Positions 8,148-17,333 are shown, numbered from the stretch's first letter. The stretch: DNA of 64,000 nt from JBEBSD01 sp040394475 (GCA_040394475.1 JBEBSD010000021.1:1-64000), one strand, 5' to 3'. The notes: a model not told the origin generated them from the letters alone. Numbers and translations are program-made.

Positions 8148-9220
8148 ATATCCTCTTCAAAAGCCTGGTCCTTTCTTTTTACCGCCAGCGAACCGGGTTC
8201 TTCTTCGTAGTGCTGCTGCTGGCTTTCGGGATCATGAGCAGCCGCGAACACCTGGCCCTGGCCGCTCTGATTATGGGAAACTTCCTGGCTCTTGGCATCA
8301 CGGGTCTTCTCTGGGCAGCCTATATGGGAATGGCCGGCGGCTATTGTATCACCCTGCTGCACCAGAAAAATTACCAGTTCGTACGGGAAACCTACCTGCT
8401 GCCCGCCCACGTTCGATGGCGCCTTTGGCTGGAAGTATCGGCAGGCCTGTCCGCTCCTGTACTTACCTACGGCGCATTTATCCTCGTAACCGGCCTCCAA
8501 CAGCGCGCTTTCGTGGCCTGCACATTGCTGACCGCAATCCTCCTGCTCCTGCTGACGGGCACCGCGTTTTTACTGGAACGGCGCACCCGAATTCCCCTGG
8601 ACAGCTTCGGTGCCGTTTCCCGTAAAGCGGTCCTGGCACTGCCTTTCCGGCGAAAAGCATCCTGGCCGCTCTGGACACTCGAATGGCTGTTCCGGGAACG
8701 GGGTATCAGTCTGCTGCTCACTAAAACCATGACGTTCGTGTTACTTGCAGGCGTGCTCCCCTACTATACGCCGGATACCTACGACCTCCGTTTCCCGGCA
8801 TTCCTATTCCTGGTGCTCAGTCTGCTGCATATCGGGTTATGCCGGGAACTATTCTACTGGGAGCATACGGTTTGGAGCTGGCAGCGATCGCTGCCGCATT
8901 CGCTGCTGCAGCGCTATAGCCGGCTGCTGCTCGTGCTGGCCCTGCTGCTGCTCCCGGAAATCTTCCTGACCCTTCGTTACGGAAATCTTTCGGCAACCGA
9001 GATCCTGCAGCTCAGCCTGTTCAGCCTGTCACTGGTCGCCTGCTACTATACGACGCTGCTAGTTGCGAACCCGCCGCTGGAAGCAATATCCGGCAGGCTC
9101 TTCGCAGCATTTGTGGCCATCACCTTTATTATCCTCTACCATACGCCGCTTTCGCTGGCAGCGGTCAGCCTCCTGGTGACGAGCGGGTTGCTTTTCCGGA
9201 AGTATCCGCTTCCTGAGTAA
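8144..9220 (+). CDS. ABC exporter membrane subunit
   Basis: The 358-residue, very hydrophobic protein has about nine to ten membrane segments, starting with VLSFYRQRTGFFFVVLLLAF and ending with VSLLVTSGLLFRKYPLPE. Its start overlaps the ATPase stop by 4 bp, which is the main evidence that it is the permease partner. I recognise no specific subfamily; Leu-rich segments such as LLLVLALLLLPEIF dominate. No substrate can be named. It is the last gene of the CPBP-ABC group. The following 147 bp hold no gene. Confidence 0.7.
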   Translation: MNILFKSLVLSFYRQRTGFFFVVLLLAFGIMSSREHLALAALIMGNFLALGITGLLWAAYMGMAGGYCITLLHQKNYQFVRETYLLPAHVRWRLWLEVSAGLSAPVLTYGAFILVTGLQQRAFVACTLLTAILLLLLTGTAFLLERRTRIPLDSFGAVSRKAVLALPFRRKASWPLWTLEWLFRERGISLLLTKTMTFVLLAGVLPYYTPDTYDLRFPAFLFLVLSLLHIGLCRELFYWEHTVWSWQRSLPHSLLQRYSRLLLVLALLLLPEIFLTLRYGNLSATEILQLSLFSLSLVACYYTTLLVANPPLEAISGRLFAAFVAITFIILYHTPLSLAAVSLLVTSGLLFRKYPLPE

Positions 9221-9367
9221 AATTCACCGCGTGGAGAAGGCGCATCCTACACCCTCAGTCCGGCTAATTCCAAAAAAATAATCGCCTAACTCGCCGGAGT
9301 ATATTACTTTTAGGGCAGATTTCGGATCTTTGATCATCCTGTCAACCCAATCTTTTCTATTTTAAAA

Positions 9368-10672
9368 ATGAAAAAAAATACATTCCTGGTCGTACTTCTT
9401 ACGATTCTCGTACACCTTTCCCTTTTTGCACAACCTGTACAACAATATGTGCAGGTGGTCGTCGCCCCGGAGCGGGCAAACTGGACCTACCCGTCGGGTG
9501 AGAATGCCAGATTTACCATCACCGTATTGAAAGACGGTATTCCCTTAAAAAACGCAAAGGTCACGTATGAAATCGGGCCCGAAAAATTAAAGCCGCTTAA
9601 AACCGCCACTGAAACACTTTCAGAAGGACGCCTGACCGTTGATGGCGGCACCCTCGGGAAGCCCGGTTTTTTGCGTTGTATTGCGAAAACAGAAGTTGAC
9701 GGCGTTACCTACCGCGGGCTCGGCACGGCCGGTGTCGATCCGGAGAAAATTGCACCCACTGTAGCGGATCCCGGAGATTTCGATAATTTCTGGAAAACAG
9801 CCCTCACGGATCTGTCGAGAATCCCCCTGGATTCCCGCATGACGTTACTCCCGGAGCGTTGTACCGAAAAGGTGAATGTCTATCATGTCAGCTTCCAGAA
9901 CCTGCCGGTAGGCAGCCGGGTGTACGGAATTCTCTGTGTGCCGAAAAAAGAAGGTAAATACCCGGCCCTGCTGCATGTTCCCGGCGCGGGCGTCCGGGGT
10001 TACTCGGGCGATGTCGGTAACGCGGAACGAGGGATTATTACACTGCAGATCGGGATCCACGGCATTCCTGTCAACCTGGATGCAGGTGTGTACAACGACA
10101 TGCGCACAGCTACCCTGAATGGCTACTGGAGCTATAACATGGACGACCGTGATCGCTTTTACTACAAACGGGTGTACCTCGGTTGTGTACGGGCCAACGA
10201 TTTCCTGGTGAACCTGCCGCAATTCGACGGAACAAACCTGGCGGTAACGGGCGGCAGCCAGGGCGGGGCGCTTTCCGTCATTACTGCGGGTCTGGATGCA
10301 CGCGTCAAATGGCTGGGGGCATTTTATCCCGCCCTGAGCGATGTAACCGGTTACCTGCACGAAAGAGCCGGCGGATGGCCTCACTATTTCGGAGAAGCCA
10401 ACCTTTCTTACTCCAATACACCGGAAAAGTTAAAAACCCTGCCTTATTTCGATGTCGTTAATTTCGCGCGCCGCGTAAAAGTGCCGGGATACTACTCCTG
10501 GGGGTACAACGACGAAACCTGCCCGCCTACCTCCATGTATGCATTTTACAATGTCACAACGGCCCCGAAACAACTTCACCTCGCTTACGATACCGGTCAC
10601 TGGACCTATCCCGAGCAGCGTACCAAAATGAACGAATGGCTGCTGCAACGCCTGCAGGGAACCGCTAAGTAA
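9368..10672 (+). CDS. Acetyl xylan esterase (AXE1/cephalosporin-C deacetylase family), exported
   Basis: This 434-residue exported hydrolase has a signal peptide (MKKNTFLVVLLTILVHLSLFA) and an N-terminal beta-sandwich-like region of about 110 residues. The AXE1-type alpha/beta-hydrolase domain follows. The nucleophile elbow is GGSQGG with S297. The likely acid is D382 (YNDETCPP) and the likely base is H411 (DTGHW). AXE1 enzymes remove acetyl groups from xylan or related saccharides, here in the periplasm or outside. The next gene begins 10 bp downstream, so the two are probably co-transcribed, although PNP is a cytosolic nucleoside enzyme and the link is not functional in an obvious way. Confidence 0.88.
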   Translation: MKKNTFLVVLLTILVHLSLFAQPVQQYVQVVVAPERANWTYPSGENARFTITVLKDGIPLKNAKVTYEIGPEKLKPLKTATETLSEGRLTVDGGTLGKPGFLRCIAKTEVDGVTYRGLGTAGVDPEKIAPTVADPGDFDNFWKTALTDLSRIPLDSRMTLLPERCTEKVNVYHVSFQNLPVGSRVYGILCVPKKEGKYPALLHVPGAGVRGYSGDVGNAERGIITLQIGIHGIPVNLDAGVYNDMRTATLNGYWSYNMDDRDRFYYKRVYLGCVRANDFLVNLPQFDGTNLAVTGGSQGGALSVITAGLDARVKWLGAFYPALSDVTGYLHERAGGWPHYFGEANLSYSNTPEKLKTLPYFDVVNFARRVKVPGYYSWGYNDETCPPTSMYAFYNVTTAPKQLHLAYDTGHWTYPEQRTKMNEWLLQRLQGTAK

Positions 10673-10682
10673 CGACTGCGAC

Positions 10683-11504
10683 ATGCCTCTTCCCGAACAG
10701 TTTGCTGAAGCAGAAGCATTTATCCGGACCAGCACACAGGACTTCAGCCCCGAGACCGCTATCATTTTAGGTACCGGTCTCGGCGCGCTGGTGCGGGAAA
10801 TTGCCTGTACCTATCGTATTCCGTATTCCGAAATCCCGCATTTCCCGCTTTCCACCGTCGAATCCCATTCCGGACAACTCCTCTTCGGAACCTTAAACGG
10901 GAAAAGGGTCGTGTGTATGCAGGGACGCTTTCATTTTTATGAGGGCTATTCCATGCAGCAAGTGACCTTCCCCGTCCGCATAATGAAACGGCTGGGAGCC
11001 GGCACTCTCCTGGTTTCCAATGCCTCCGGAGGACTTAATCCCGGCTTTCAGACGGGTGACCTGATGGTGATTACCGACCATATCAGCCTGTTTTTACCGG
11101 AAAACCCACTAACCGGGACCCATTATCCCGGCTTTGGGGACCGTTTTCCTGATATGTGTGACCTGTATCACCCGGCGTTGGTGCAGGCCGCCGAAGCCAT
11201 TGCCCGGACACAGGGACTAAACCTCCGGAAGGGGGTTTACTGCTACGCGTCCGGTCCCCAGCTCGAAACCAGGGCTGAATACCGCATGCTGCGGCAACTT
11301 GGGGCGGATGCGGTCGGCATGAGCACCGTCCCGGAAATTATGGTTGGCCACCAGATGGGAATGCGCTGTTTCGGCCTCTCCGTCATCACCGATATGGGAA
11401 TCCCGGAAACGTTAAAAAAAACAGCACTAGCTGAAATCCTGGCGATTGCCGCACAGGCAGAGCCCGGCCTAACCGCGATTATGAAAGAAATGGTAAGGCA
11501 ATAG
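10683..11504 (+). CDS. punA: Purine-nucleoside phosphorylase, class II trimeric type
   Basis: The 273-residue cytosolic enzyme cleaves purine nucleosides with phosphate to the free base and (deoxy)ribose 1-phosphate in purine salvage. Family markers are the phosphate-binding IILGTGLGALV near the N-terminus, MQGRFHFYEGY, the SNASGGLNPGF loop and the base-binding GPQLETRAEYRML followed by GADAVGMSTVPE. The length matches the 270-290-residue trimeric class. The ATG at 10683 lies 10 bp after the esterase stop. The 3' end overlaps the convergent membrane-protein gene by 26 bp. Confidence 0.93.
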   Translation: MPLPEQFAEAEAFIRTSTQDFSPETAIILGTGLGALVREIACTYRIPYSEIPHFPLSTVESHSGQLLFGTLNGKRVVCMQGRFHFYEGYSMQQVTFPVRIMKRLGAGTLLVSNASGGLNPGFQTGDLMVITDHISLFLPENPLTGTHYPGFGDRFPDMCDLYHPALVQAAEAIARTQGLNLRKGVYCYASGPQLETRAEYRMLRQLGADAVGMSTVPEIMVGHQMGMRCFGLSVITDMGIPETLKKTALAEILAIAAQAEPGLTAIMKEMVRQ

Positions 11505-12639
11505 CAACCCGCCCCAGTTTTTGCCACAGGTCCCCCGTCGGCAAAAGAGATAGCCAGGAGGCCACCACTAAGCAGACAGTATAAAACCGATGCCTTGCAG
11601 AGCGTACCTGGAAACCCAGCACCACTGACTGCACAATCAGGAAGGTAAAGGGAGCCAATAAACGATACCCCGGTGCCGTAAAGGGACTGAAAAATCGGAT
11701 TATTATGATCACGACCAAGTAGGTAAAAGCAATTTCCGCAAGTGTCCCGGCAAATTGCCGGTAACGCGTGTCGATCTTCCAGAACCGCCTGCCGGCAGCC
11801 ATCGCCCCCATCCATAACAGCTGCAGCAAAAAACCGGCGACCGCCAGTCCGTCCCATCCTTCCCTACCCCGATCCCGTACCAGCAGGAGTTCATTCGCGA
11901 GCCCCGGGATGAAATGTACCAGGTTGTGTGTGGCATCGGCAGACACTGCAAACCGTCCTTCTCCGAAAGCATGACCGGTGCGGTACAGGTTATACAAGGC
12001 CTGCCCGGCAAAAAACAACAGCCATCCGGCGATCATCTTTCCATAGGTTCTCACCTCCGAAGCCGACCTCCTTTCCTTCCACATCCGGAAAGCCGTATAC
12101 ACCACAATAAACACCCCCGCATACCGAACCCAGATCAGACCGATCCCCAGCAGGAAGCAAGCCCTGAGATCCTTCCGGTACCAGGCAATCCCCCAGCCCG
12201 TCAGCAACCCTAAAAACAGCGATTCCGACCAGGTATGTGCTCCTATTTTCAGGAAGTCGCCCAACAGCAGCACGCTGCCGCAGGCAACTGCCTTCCCACC
12301 CGCAACCTGCCGGTAAAAAAGCCAGGGGATCGACAGCAGCGCCAGCAGGTTGACCAATTTAGAAGCGATGAGCACCGGCAATCCTGTCAGGCCGGCCAGC
12401 CACGCAATCGCACAGGAATACCCGGACGGAAAGTGACCGTTCCCAACCAGCTTTCCTTCGACCATCGTCGCATATCCAATCCCTTCCTGTATATTCCGGG
12501 CCGATTCCAGGTAATAAGATGAATCTATCGTGACATAGTGATTCGGGTTAAGGATTACCAGTCCGGTCAGCACTATCACCTGCAGGCTTCCTACTGCCAA
12601 CAGGCTTCCCACCACCTTCCTGCGGTATGTCAATTCCAT
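11479..12639 (-). CDS. GT39-like multi-pass membrane protein
   Basis: This polytopic protein has about ten hydrophobic segments and an early IDSSYYLESARNIQEG motif. An acidic residue in the first extracytoplasmic loop is typical of GT-C fold, dolichyl-phosphate-mannose mannosyltransferase-like (GT39/PMT_2) enzymes, which transfer sugars from lipid carriers outside the inner membrane. The frame extends upstream to 12837, but that part overlaps the C25 peptidase. ATG 12639, 7 bp after the peptidase stop, or ATG 12657 with an 11-bp overlap are the likely starts. It is probably co-transcribed with the peptidase. Its stop overlaps punA by 26 bp. Confidence 0.72.
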   Translation of the reverse strand: MELTYRRKVVGSLLAVGSLQVIVLTGLVILNPNHYVTIDSSYYLESARNIQEGIGYATMVEGKLVGNGHFPSGYSCAIAWLAGLTGLPVLIASKLVNLLALLSIPWLFYRQVAGGKAVACGSVLLLGDFLKIGAHTWSESLFLGLLTGWGIAWYRKDLRACFLLGIGLIWVRYAGVFIVVYTAFRMWKERRSASEVRTYGKMIAGWLLFFAGQALYNLYRTGHAFGEGRFAVSADATHNLVHFIPGLANELLLVRDRGREGWDGLAVAGFLLQLLWMGAMAAGRRFWKIDTRYRQFAGTLAEIAFTYLVVIIIIRFFSPFTAPGYRLLAPFTFLIVQSVVLGFQVRSARHRFYTVCLVVASWLSLLPTGDLWQKLGRVAIALPFLS

Positions 12640-12646
12640 GGCCGCT

Positions 12647-15199
12647 TTAATTTCCATCCCCCGTATAGAGCACCAGTTTCCCCGCCGAAACCGATAATTC
12701 CCGGCGGGTATACCCTTCCCATACGCGCAGCCGGTACCAGTAGATACCTTGCCTTTTCTCGGCAATCGGCCAATAGCATTCGTTTCTTCCTTTACGTAGC
12801 GGATATACCTGCCGGTGTACCTGCCGGCCGAACACATCAGAAACGATTACCTCCCAGAACAACCCCTCTCCCCCGGACTCCCATTCCAGGCAAAACCGCA
12901 CTTCACTCCGTGCCGGATTGGGGTATACCACCGTTCTTCCGCCAGGTTCCGGTACGACGCTCTCCCCGGCCGGAAATATCCGGACAGCAGGATCTCCCTG
13001 AAGCAGCATCTGTTCGGCCGTAATTCTGGCGGTCAATGTCGGGTAAGCAGAACGGTAGCGCCGGATCGCCTCCTGCTGAATTTCACCGAAAGGCCGGCTC
13101 CGGAAATTGCCGGCCGCCAGTACGTCGTACAGACAACTGGTGTACTGTTGCATGGAGGCTTCCAGGCCGTTATGCGTATGCGCTACAAACAGGATAGCTC
13201 CTTTACCAGGTGTTACGATCCAGTCGGTACTGAGTGCGGGCAAATGAAAGAAGCTATTTCCCAGCGCGCAGCCGTTGGCAATTACCAGGGGATAACGCCC
13301 GTGGTTGGCCAATCCGTTGCCTTGTTCACTGGCTAACCCCAGGACGATATCGGTTGCCGCCACCCCGGAATGTCCGAACAGGGTCAGCATCGCTATCCCC
13401 TCGTTAACCTGCGGCACGATATCCAGGTTTTCAACGGGATCATTGGTCTGTTTTAACCGGGTTTCTATCGTCATTTCCCGACCCTGCAACTGGTTCTCAA
13501 ACCCCTCCAGGTACGTGCGGAACCGCTCCCGTTCCCCGCCGGTTTGTCCGCCGCCGAGGTGCATGACCCGTCGCCGCCAGTCCCCGCCGGGAAAGGAAGC
13601 CTCATGCGCCTTCACTTTTTCCAGGTAGGCCCGCGCCGCTTCCGGAGAATCCGTCTGAAGACGTCCTACCGGTACCAGGGGCTCCCCGGACGAGCCCTCC
13701 GGTATCAACGGCAGATCGGCGCCCGGCCACCCGGCGTTCGGCACCAGATTGCGGGTCCAGGCAGTTCCCTGCCGGCGGGCAGTCTGAGGGTCGATGGCCT
13801 TTCCTGCCAGCAGCACAAAGCGAAGGCTCCCCTTGTCTGCCAGCCATTGAATTGCCCGCCTTAACCCTTCAGGCCCGGGTTCACCATAGTGAAATGTTTC
13901 ATACAAATCCCAACTGTTTACCACGGCGGTACGAAACCCGCCCCCAGCCTCCGACGAACGGTAAGCGGCATACTCGGCCAGTACATCCGCTTTTGGGTTC
14001 CTCAGGAAGGGATGGGAAATGATCAGGAACTCGGTATCCGGGGCAATGGGGGTGAAACGGACACACCTGAGGGGCCCCGGGTGAAAGGGATCCAGTACCC
14101 GGATGACTTGAGAACCGGCCTTCAGCAGGAACCCGCCGGCCGACCCGGGTACCTTTTCCGGATGCAAAGGATCCGACACCTCGTACAATTCCCCGTCCAG
14201 TTCGTAGTGACCCGTTTCTCCAAGGGTCATCAGCTCCTGCCCTGCCGGCAACACCCTCCCGGGTTCCCGCAGGTACCGGACCTGTACATACCCGACCGAG
14301 GCCCGCTGCACGGTCGGGGAATCCGGCTGGAATACGATCGCGAGCACCAGGGAATCCTGTGCATGCAGGTCCTCCGGATCCAGCCGGGTCCTGAAGCAGC
14401 TACTCTGGTAAGCTTCCCACTGCACCTCCCCCAGCTTCCGGAAACCGGTTCCGCCAACAACACTCCAGATATCCGCCCGGTGACGGCCCGCGCTTCGCCC
14501 GGTAAGCAGCAATTCCAATGACAGCGTGTCTCCCATCCGGCCCGGACAGGCTATTCCTATTTCCTGCCGGCTCCCGTCCACCTGTTCCCGTCCCGTCCAG
14601 CCTTCCCCTGTATCATAGCCCGTCAGGATAATGCCATTCTCATAGCCGGCTCCCATCGGGTAAATGGCTCCTGCCGTGTATTCGGCCTGCTCCGCCAGTA
14701 CCTGCCTTGCCCAATATCCTGTCTTCCCGGGCACATTGCGGTCTGCGGTATCGGGTAACCTGTTCCACCCGATCCGCTTCCCGGAAACCGCCGGATTCCA
14801 GGTCAGGAAATAGGCAGTCGTGTCCGAAAAAAGGCTATAAAAAGGATGAGGCTGCGCCTCCGGTTCCGGGTACAGCTGCGCGTCCCCGGTCCCGTCATTC
14901 CTTTCGCCGAAAAATTCCAGAAATCCTTCCGGGGAAGTATTGACTGCCAGGGCAATCTCCTGTCCCTTCTTAAACAGCCGGTAGGTATGCGGCGCGATGG
15001 CGCCGACGGGAACCCCTACTGCTTCCAGTTCTGCAAAGAGCACCCGGTACCAACCCGTGTGCGCCACCGGGATACGTACATACGATTGTCCGTAGTCAAT
15101 CCATTCATTGCCGTAAATTGTTTGAGCAGGCCCCTGTAATCCCCCGAAGAGCAGGGATAGCGCCCACAGCGTTCGTGCAGTTGTGTGTGTCATTTCCAA
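12647..15199 (-). CDS. C25 (gingipain-type) cysteine peptidase with type IX secretion sorting domain
   Basis: The 850-residue secreted peptidase belongs to family C25. The catalytic pair is H610 in LFGHSGV and C644 in VIANGCALGN, 34 residues apart, close to the 33 in gingipains. A signal peptide occupies the first 26 residues. Residues about 30-400 form the large N-terminal region seen in PorU-like proteins. The last 90 residues (from VVYPNPARSEVRF through GIYWYRLRV) are a type A sorting domain, so it is exported by the type IX system and probably cleaved. It is shorter than the sortase PorU (about 1,100 residues) and, unlike PorU, ends in a sorting domain, so it is more likely a secreted C25 paralogue. 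ATG 15199 or 15193 starts it. Confidence 0.85.
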   Translation of the reverse strand: MEMTHTTARTLWALSLLFGGLQGPAQTIYGNEWIDYGQSYVRIPVAHTGWYRVLFAELEAVGVPVGAIAPHTYRLFKKGQEIALAVNTSPEGFLEFFGERNDGTGDAQLYPEPEAQPHPFYSLFSDTTAYFLTWNPAVSGKRIGWNRLPDTADRNVPGKTGYWARQVLAEQAEYTAGAIYPMGAGYENGIILTGYDTGEGWTGREQVDGSRQEIGIACPGRMGDTLSLELLLTGRSAGRHRADIWSVVGGTGFRKLGEVQWEAYQSSCFRTRLDPEDLHAQDSLVLAIVFQPDSPTVQRASVGYVQVRYLREPGRVLPAGQELMTLGETGHYELDGELYEVSDPLHPEKVPGSAGGFLLKAGSQVIRVLDPFHPGPLRCVRFTPIAPDTEFLIISHPFLRNPKADVLAEYAAYRSSEAGGGFRTAVVNSWDLYETFHYGEPGPEGLRRAIQWLADKGSLRFVLLAGKAIDPQTARRQGTAWTRNLVPNAGWPGADLPLIPEGSSGEPLVPVGRLQTDSPEAARAYLEKVKAHEASFPGGDWRRRVMHLGGGQTGGERERFRTYLEGFENQLQGREMTIETRLKQTNDPVENLDIVPQVNEGIAMLTLFGHSGVAATDIVLGLASEQGNGLANHGRYPLVIANGCALGNSFFHLPALSTDWIVTPGKGAILFVAHTHNGLEASMQQYTSCLYDVLAAGNFRSRPFGEIQQEAIRRYRSAYPTLTARITAEQMLLQGDPAVRIFPAGESVVPEPGGRTVVYPNPARSEVRFCLEWESGGEGLFWEVIVSDVFGRQVHRQVYPLRKGRNECYWPIAEKRQGIYWYRLRVWEGYTRRELSVSAGKLVLYTGDGN

Positions 15200-15260
15200 A
15201 TGCGTTCAAGTGTGTAGCCGTCAGCCTGTTGACCAACAATCAAAGATACGAACGGTGGGG

Positions 15261-16076
15261 TTAATTTCCGCCAGCCGCCGTTTTATTTTGGCGGATCCAA
15301 CGAGCCGTCCCGGCCACCAGCCCGGCATGTCCATAGGGTAGACACTGAAAATTCCCTTGCGGAAGGCCTTTGACAACGGCTTTTACCGTTTTCTCACCGA
15401 TCATCCGGTCATAGGCGCCGATCAGCAGCCAGACCTTTTGCGGAGCTGTTTCAATAGCCGTTGCCAGCGCGCTCCGATCGGGTTTCATCAACCGGAAATT
15501 CACCCAGGAGGCATAGACCTGCTGTGCTTTTTCCGGGGTTTCCAGCAAATGCCGCACCACGCGAACCACACTGGGAGCCAATACACCGGCCTGCTGTCCC
15601 CATCCGGCTATTTTAAACAAGCATCCCGGGCGCTGAAGACTCCAGTGCAGCAGGCGTCTGCCTGCCGCCGTTTGGGTTGTCAGCCTGTAAAGCGGATGGA
15701 TCCGGATACCGTCCGGCGCCATTAAATACATGGTATTAATACGTTCCGGGAACAACTGGAAAGTGACCAGTGCAAACCTCCCCCCCAGGCTAAACCCCGC
15801 GATACTGAACCGGTCTATCCCCGTGTTCGTCAGAAAATCGTCCAAGAAGTCCTTCCAATGAGCCGGGGTCATCGGAAAATCCCCAGACCTGTTGTGTCCT
15901 TTCGTTTCGCCATGAAAAGGAAGGTCGAAGGCGATAATGGAATACCGGTCACCGAGTTCTTCGGCAAATGAGGTATAACAGGCCGCTCCCGTCTGGCCGA
16001 TTCCATGAAAGGCGAGCAAGGTTTCCGGGCCATTTCCAAGGCGCCTGTAATGCAACTGTATCGACTGGGTCATCAC
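15261..16076 (-). CDS. Alpha/beta hydrolase
   Basis: The 271-residue cytosolic enzyme has the alpha/beta-hydrolase order of motifs: the oxyanion-hole segment LAFHGIGQTG near the N-terminus, the nucleophile elbow GFSLGG (serine at about residue 98), an acidic residue in LIGAYDRMIG and the base in PYGHAGL. It lacks a signal peptide. The start is GTG 16076 or ATG 16073. The leader contains no obvious Shine-Dalgarno sequence and lies inside the GC-rich repeat array that follows the prfB stop, so it probably shares a transcript with prfB. The substrate is unknown. Confidence 0.82.
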   Translation of the reverse strand: MMTQSIQLHYRRLGNGPETLLAFHGIGQTGAACYTSFAEELGDRYSIIAFDLPFHGETKGHNRSGDFPMTPAHWKDFLDDFLTNTGIDRFSIAGFSLGGRFALVTFQLFPERINTMYLMAPDGIRIHPLYRLTTQTAAGRRLLHWSLQRPGCLFKIAGWGQQAGVLAPSVVRVVRHLLETPEKAQQVYASWVNFRLMKPDRSALATAIETAPQKVWLLIGAYDRMIGEKTVKAVVKGLPQGNFQCLPYGHAGLVAGTARWIRQNKTAAGGN

Positions 16077-16077
16077 G

Positions 16078-16235
16078 TTGGGGCCGGCTACGCCGGTGCG
16101 GACGGTTATTGGGCCGGCGCAGCAGGCCCCTACGATATTGGGCCGGTGCGGGCGGTTATTGGGGTCGGCGCGGGCGGCCCCTACGATATTGGGGCCGCGC
16201 GGCAGGTTATTGGGCCGGCGCGGGCGGCCCCTACG
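16078..16235 (-). repeat. GC-rich tandem repeat, three units of about 50 bp
   Basis: Read on the minus strand, the motif CGTAGGGGCC is repeated at 16235, 16185 and 16134 (periods 50 and 51), each followed by a GC-rich stretch ending in CCCAATAACC and then a second ending in CCCAATAT (the last one diverges). Units differ at only a few positions. The array fills the 154-bp gap between prfB and the hydrolase. The TAG of its first CGTAGGGG is the prfB stop codon (16231-16233). The GTAGGGGC start resembles a mobile intergenic repeat known from several phyla; that link is from memory. Confidence 0.8.
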
Positions 16236-17304
16236 CTTCCATCAGATAGGCTTTGATGAAATCGTTGATTTCGCCGTTCAGTACCGCGTCTGTATTGGAG
16301 GTCTGATGATTGGTCCGATGGTCCTTCACCCTTCGGTCGTCCAGCACATAGCTCCGGATCTGGGACCCCCATTCTATTTTTCGTTTGGACGCCTCCACTT
16401 CTGCCCGCGCTGCGTTCCGTTTCTCCAGTTCAATCTGGTACAGCCGTGATTTGAGCAACCGGATGGCTACTTCTTTGTTCATCAGCTGCGAACGTTCCTG
16501 CTGACAGGCAATAATGATCCCGGAAGGTTTATGATGCAGCCGGACCGCTGTTTCCACCTTATTGACATTCTGACCGCCCGCACCTCCGGAGCGGAAGGTA
16601 TCCCAGGTGATATCGGCCTGGTTGACTTCTATCTCAATATCATCCGCCACTAACGGGTAAACGTAGACCGATGAAAAGGATGTATGCCGCCTGGCGTTGG
16701 AATCAAAGGGGGAAATCCGGACCAGCCGGTGTACCCCGTTTTCAGATTTCAGGTTCCCGTAGGCATAATCGCCGGAAATTTCCAGCGTTACCGACTTCAC
16801 CCCCGCCACATCCCCGTCCTGCAGATCGACCTCTTTCACCTTAAATCCATTTTTCTCGGCCCACATGATATACATCCGCATCAGCATGGAGGTCCAGTCC
16901 TGTGATTCCGTCCCCCCGGCGCCGGCGTTAATTTCGATTACCGCCGGCAGTTCATCCCCTTCTTCCGACATCATTTTCCGGAACTCCATTTCTTCCAGTT
17001 TGGCTTCCAGCTTCTTACCTTCCGCATCCACCTCTTCTTCGGTCGCTTCTCCCGCTTCAAAAAACTCCCAGATCGTATCCAGGTCGTCGCGCAGACGCAT
17101 CAGGTCTTCATAGCCCTTTGTCCAGAACTTAAGTCCCCGGATGTCTTTCATCACCAGCTCTGCCCGTTCCGAATCGTTCCAGAACTCCGGCTGAGCGGTT
17201 TGCTGTTCCAGGTCAGTGAGTTTCTCTTTCCGTACCGGATAGTCAAGATATTTCCCTAAAGCCTCTACCCTTGCTGCCAGCTCTCTTAACTGATCTAATG
17301 TCAT
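16231..17304 (-). CDS. prfB: Peptide chain release factor 2
   Basis: RF2 recognises UGA and UAA stop codons and triggers peptide release. The 357-residue protein has the SPF codon-recognition tripeptide at residues 198-200 and the GGQ motif at 243-245. The start is ATG 17304. Upstream ATGs up to 17424 lie above the likely promoter box (17334-17341) and are not used. Most bacterial prfB genes carry a +1 programmed frameshift near codon 25. Here the equivalent codons read TAT CTT GAC TAT without the extra T, so the gene is read in one frame, although an upstream TTAGGG resembling the frameshift Shine-Dalgarno remains. The stop codon TAG lies in the adjacent repeat. Confidence 0.95.
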   Translation of the reverse strand: MTLDQLRELAARVEALGKYLDYPVRKEKLTDLEQQTAQPEFWNDSERAELVMKDIRGLKFWTKGYEDLMRLRDDLDTIWEFFEAGEATEEEVDAEGKKLEAKLEEMEFRKMMSEEGDELPAVIEINAGAGGTESQDWTSMLMRMYIMWAEKNGFKVKEVDLQDGDVAGVKSVTLEISGDYAYGNLKSENGVHRLVRISPFDSNARRHTSFSSVYVYPLVADDIEIEVNQADITWDTFRSGGAGGQNVNKVETAVRLHHKPSGIIIACQQERSQLMNKEVAIRLLKSRLYQIELEKRNAARAEVEASKRKIEWGSQIRSYVLDDRRVKDHRTNHQTSNTDAVLNGEINDFIKAYLMEA

Positions 17305-17333
17305 TGATTTTGCAAATGATTTAAATGGTGGCT

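Noticed and set aside
16078..16256. Short open frames rich in Gly-Pro-Tyr-Asp-Ile
   Set aside because: They are translations of the GC-rich tandem repeat.
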